Source: Nonomuraea angiospora
GTDB lineage: Bacteria; Actinomycetota; Actinomycetes; Streptosporangiales; Streptosporangiaceae
Direction: 5' to 3'
Length of the DNA stretch: 64,000 bases
Assembly: GCF_014873145.1 (NCBI RefSeq)
Contig: NZ_JADBEK010000001.1
Span: 1,860,001-1,924,000 of the forward strand
Under the pieces are notes generated by a model. That model worked only from the letters and a program-made list of their open reading frames with translations, had not been told where the DNA came from and made no database searches. Of this stretch, positions 61,810-64,000 are shown one piece after another. A program made the translations under genes and the position numbers. Position 1 is the stretch's first letter. Each line of letters opens with the position of its first letter.

Positions 61810-62526
61810 GTGACCCAGACTCTCGGCCTCATCGGCAGCGGCATGATCGGCGGCACGTTGGCCCGCCTCGCCGTCGCCGCCGGCATCGACGTCGTCCTCA
61901 GCAACTCGCGCGGGCCGGAATCCCTCGCCGACCTCGTCGCCGAGCTCGGCGAGCACGCGAGCGCGGCCACGCCCGCCGAAGCCGCCCGCGCCGGCGACCT
62001 GGTGGTGGCCACCATCCCCTTGCACGCCTACGACCGGCTCCCGGCCGCGGACCTGGCCGGCAAGACCGTCATCGACACGATGAACTACTACCCCGACCGC
62101 GACGGCGACCTGCCGGAGCTGGGCGGCGGGGCGCTGACCTCCACCGCCCTGGTGCAGCGGCACCTGGCCGGCGCCCACGTGGTCAAGGCGTTCAACAACA
62201 TCGACTTCCACCGCCTGCTCACCCTGGCCCGCCCCGCCGGCGCCCCCGACCGCAGCGCCCTGCCCGTCGCGGGTGACGACGAGGGCGCCAAGGCGCAGGT
62301 GGCGCGGCTGCTGGACGCGCTCGGCTACGACGCGGTGGACGTCGGCACCATCGCCGACAGCTGGCGCGTCCAGCCCGGCACCCCCGTCTACGTCCAGCCG
62401 TACTTCCCGTCGCAGCTGCCCGAGGGGCTGGACCTGGATGAGTCCCTGCGCTGGTTCGTGGACACCCCCGGGGTTCCGGTGCCCGCCGACCAGGTGCGGA
62501 AGCTGGCCGACCAGGCCGTCCTCTAG
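61810..62526 (+). CDS. NADPH-dependent F420 reductase-like/NAD(P)-binding protein
   Basis: 238 aa from GTG 61810, so that the Rossmann strand comes early (QTLGLIGSGMIGGTLARLAV); ATG 61783 would add nine residues. Next come VVLSNSRGPESLADLV, VVATIPLHAYDRLPAADLAG and KTVIDTMNYYPDRDGDLPEL. The pattern is that of NADP oxidoreductases of the F420-dependent NADP reductase (Npd/Fno) family. It may exchange electrons between F420 and NADP, or be a relative with another substrate. It is divergent from TetR and converges on the cupin gene with a 4-bp overlap. Confidence 0.82.
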   Translation: MTQTLGLIGSGMIGGTLARLAVAAGIDVVLSNSRGPESLADLVAELGEHASAATPAEAARAGDLVVATIPLHAYDRLPAADLAGKTVIDTMNYYPDRDGDLPELGGGALTSTALVQRHLAGAHVVKAFNNIDFHRLLTLARPAGAPDRSALPVAGDDEGAKAQVARLLDALGYDAVDVGTIADSWRVQPGTPVYVQPYFPSQLPEGLDLDESLRWFVDTPGVPVPADQVRKLADQAVL

Positions 62527-62924
62527 CGCTTCGCGCTGACGCGCGGGCCGTTGTACTCGGCGTCGGTGACGTGGTCCAGCCAGGCGGTGTCGTCGCCCTC
62601 CCACATCGCCAGGTGGATCATGAACCGGTCCGGGGCGGCGCCGTGCCAGTGCTCCTCGCCCGGCGGCGTATGGACGATGTCGCCGGGATGGGCCTCGACG
62701 ATCTCGCCGCCGCGCGACTGGATCAGCGCGACGCCCTCGACGATGTAGAGCGTCTGGCCCAGTCCGTGCGAGTGCCACGCGGTACGGGCGCCGGGCGCGA
62801 ACCTGACGAGGTTCGCCCGCGCGCGGGAGGGGTCCTCGCCCCGCAGGATCACGTCGGCCCAGGCGTCGCCGGTGAACCACTCGGCGGGCAGCTTGGCGGT
62901 CGGCGGCTGCTTAACGATCTTCAT
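62523..62924 (-). CDS. Cupin-domain protein
   Basis: 133 aa from ATG 62924. Single cupin barrel: motif 1 is RTAWHSHGLGQTLYIVEGVA (metal His residues), and motif 2 is AHPGDIVHTPPGEEHWHGAA (Glu/His ligands). It resembles the cupin_2/(R)-mandelonitrile lyase-like and carboxymuconolactone-associated cupins of actinobacteria. It may be a small lyase, isomerase or sensor; the function cannot be read further. The gap to the next gene (62925-63077) holds no gene. Confidence 0.83.
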   Translation of the reverse strand: MKIVKQPPTAKLPAEWFTGDAWADVILRGEDPSRARANLVRFAPGARTAWHSHGLGQTLYIVEGVALIQSRGGEIVEAHPGDIVHTPPGEEHWHGAAPDRFMIHLAMWEGDDTAWLDHVTDAEYNGPRVSAKR

Positions 62925-63077
62925 GGGTGTCTCCGTCCACGACGGGTCAGGCGGCCGGCCGCCACCCGGCGAACGCGCCCCGGCAGCGGCCCATTGCCCA
63001 TGAAACACCTGGTCAGACGGCTATGACAGGACCTGGTGTGACACGCACCCGCAGAACACCCTTGGGCTGCCAGAAGG

Positions 63078-63683
63078 TCAGGAGCTGGTGCTCTTGCGCA
63101 GCCGTTCCAGCGCGTCCGGATCGCTCAGCGCCGATCCCACGGCCACTCCCCTGCAGCCCGCGGCCAGGAAGGCGGCCGCGTTGCCCGCGTCGACACCCCC
63201 GGTCGCGACGAACCGGACGCCGGGGAACGGCGCGAGCTGCGCCTTGATCCAGTCGGGCCCGAGCTGCGCGGCGGGGAACGCCTTCAGCCAGGTGAAGCCC
63301 TGGGCGAGGGCGGCGGCGATCTCCGTGGAGGTGGCCACGCCCGGCAGGTGGGGCAGCCCGAGCCGCAGCGACTCCGCCATGACCTCGGGGTGGAGTCCGG
63401 GCGCGACGGTGAAGGCGGCGCCCAGGTCGCTGACGGCGGTCAGCTGCTCGGCCGTGGTCACCGTCCCCGCTCCGACGCTCTTGCCGTTGGCCCGGGCGGC
63501 CTCCAGCGCCGCGCGCAGCGACGGCAGCGCGTCGGGCGTCTGCACGGGCACCTCGATGAGCTCGACCCCGAACGCCCAGGCGCGCTCGCACATGGCCACG
63601 GTGGCCACGGGGTCGAGATGGCGGAAGATGCCCAGGATCGGGCTCCTGCCGAGGTGTGTGCCGAAGAAGTCAGCGGCGTCCAT
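63078..63683 (-). CDS. eda: 2-keto-3-deoxy-6-phosphogluconate (KDPG/KDPGal) aldolase
   Basis: 201 aa. The class I aldolase barrel shows LGIFRHLDPVATVAMCERAW, the acid/base Glu in VELIEVPVQTPDALPSLRAA, VGAGTVTTAEQL and the Schiff-base Lys in FTWLKAFPAAQLGPDW. The phosphate-binding region is FVATGGVDAGNAAAFLAAGC. It is the last step of the Entner-Doudoroff or galactonate pathway (pyruvate plus glyceraldehyde 3-phosphate). The start overlaps the IclR gene by 14 bp, so the two form a sugar-acid regulon unit with IclR as regulator. Confidence 0.92.
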   Translation of the reverse strand: MDAADFFGTHLGRSPILGIFRHLDPVATVAMCERAWAFGVELIEVPVQTPDALPSLRAALEAARANGKSVGAGTVTTAEQLTAVSDLGAAFTVAPGLHPEVMAESLRLGLPHLPGVATSTEIAAALAQGFTWLKAFPAAQLGPDWIKAQLAPFPGVRFVATGGVDAGNAAAFLAAGCRGVAVGSALSDPDALERLRKSTSS

Positions 63684-64000
63684 AGCGGTCTCCTCCCCAG
63701 CCCAGACTCTTGGAGATCTCGTGGGCCGCGTCGCGCAGGTCGTCGATGGACCCGCGTAGCTCTTCCAGTGGTACGACCGCCCGCAGAGCGGTGATCGAGA
63801 TGGCGTGCGTGACCTTGCCCCGGGCGTCGAAGACCGGCAGCGCCACGCAGTTGATGTAGTCCTCGTGCTCGCCGTCGTCCTCGGCCCAGCCCCGCTCCCT
63901 GGTCAGGGCGAGCTCGGCCGCGAGCGCCTCGGCGGTGGTGATCGTCGTGGGGGTGAAGCGGGTGAACGTGATGCGCTCCATGACGCGCGCCCGGCTCGCG
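63670..64000 (-). CDS. IclR-family regulator, C-terminal part, cut by window end
   Basis: The frame is open through the window edge (codons before Met 63981 read ASRARV), so the visible 110 codons are the end of a longer gene. The C-terminal IclR effector-binding domain is seen: FTRFTPTTITTAEALAAELA, LTRERGWAEDDGEHEDYINC and VALPVFDARGKVTHAISITA. The Cys and Asp-rich positions match the ligand pocket of the family. It overlaps the aldolase by 14 bp and likely controls it in response to a sugar acid. The HTH domain lies outside the window. Confidence 0.85.
   Translation of the reverse strand, partial: ASRARVMERITFTRFTPTTITTAEALAAELALTRERGWAEDDGEHEDYINCVALPVFDARGKVTHAISITALRAVVPLEELRGSIDDLRDAAHEISKSLGWGGDRYGRR

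Noticed and set aside
1..64000. rRNA, tRNA, insertion sequence, integrase or prophage
   Set aside because: No tRNA cloverleaf with CCA-type end, no rRNA-like stretch and no transposase or integrase motif was seen while reading both strands. Short or unusual RNA genes could still be missed without a covariance-model search.

Overview
The window is high-GC actinomycete DNA. An exact coelichelin-type siderophore synthetase, a Streptomyces-style gas vesicle cluster, F420-dependent enzymes, a CebR box and an NB-ARC/TPR protein together point to a Streptosporangiaceae- or Nonomuraea-like filamentous actinobacterium. The genus is an inference, since no rRNA or housekeeping marker is present. No rRNA, tRNA, CRISPR array, insertion sequence or phage was seen. 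Layout: (1) 1-14.9 kb is the 3' part of a coelichelin cluster (cchF end, cchG, the trimodular NRPS cchH, cchI, mbtH/cchK). (2) 14.9-17.9 kb holds two secreted polysaccharide enzymes (SGNH/CE3-like esterase with CBM2; CBM2-GH5 cellulase) behind a perfect CebR operator. (3) 18-23.2 kb has a frameshifted glycerophosphotransferase-like gene, a divergent NB-ARC/TPR receptor plus small effector that share an amyloid-type motif, and a 5'-truncated GH16 gene. (4) 23.2-25.7 kb is an operon with a 31-aa membrane peptide, a lipoprotein, an atypical Nramp-family protein and two PRC-barrel-like proteins. (5) 25.7-31 kb (minus strand) is a ten-gene gas vesicle operon led by two proteins with strongly acidic tails. 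(6) 31-33.6 kb has a decayed pseudogene, a Rho_N-domain protein, a second SRPBCC protein and a flavodoxin-like reductase. (7) 33.6-43.7 kb is a nine-gene minus-strand operon, plus one divergent glycosyltransferase, that makes and transfers a heptose-containing glycan (GmhA, HldE, two GT9, GT4, GT2, carbamoyltransferase, SDR, UXS-like). (8) 43.7-48.1 kb has stress-type genes (DUF6131-like peptide, F420 oxidoreductase, TPP enzyme, two DUF3147-like membrane proteins). (9) 48.1-53.2 kb has a GH89 alpha-N-acetylglucosaminidase divergent from a ROK regulator. (10) 53.3-57.8 kb is a complete RiPP cassette: GG-leader precursor, ATP-grasp maturase, PpiC-related maturation protein, small membrane protein and C39-peptidase ABC exporter. 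(11) 58.2-61.0 kb is a lower meta-cleavage operon (hydratase, acylating acetaldehyde dehydrogenase, aldolase), followed by a TetR regulator divergent from an F420-reductase-like gene with a clear dyad operator, a cupin, a KDPG aldolase and an incomplete IclR regulator. Several promoters in the 31-47 kb region share a GTTT/GTTA-N14/15-GGG(T/C/A)A(T/G) form typical of the actinobacterial SigB/SigF general-stress sigma factors. This suggests that gas vesicles, the Rho_N protein, the flavoprotein, the DUF6131 peptide and the TPP enzyme form a stress regulon. The two modules I regard as most worth study are the RiPP cassette (53.3-57.8 kb) and the amyloid-motif receptor/effector pair (19.6-22.3 kb).
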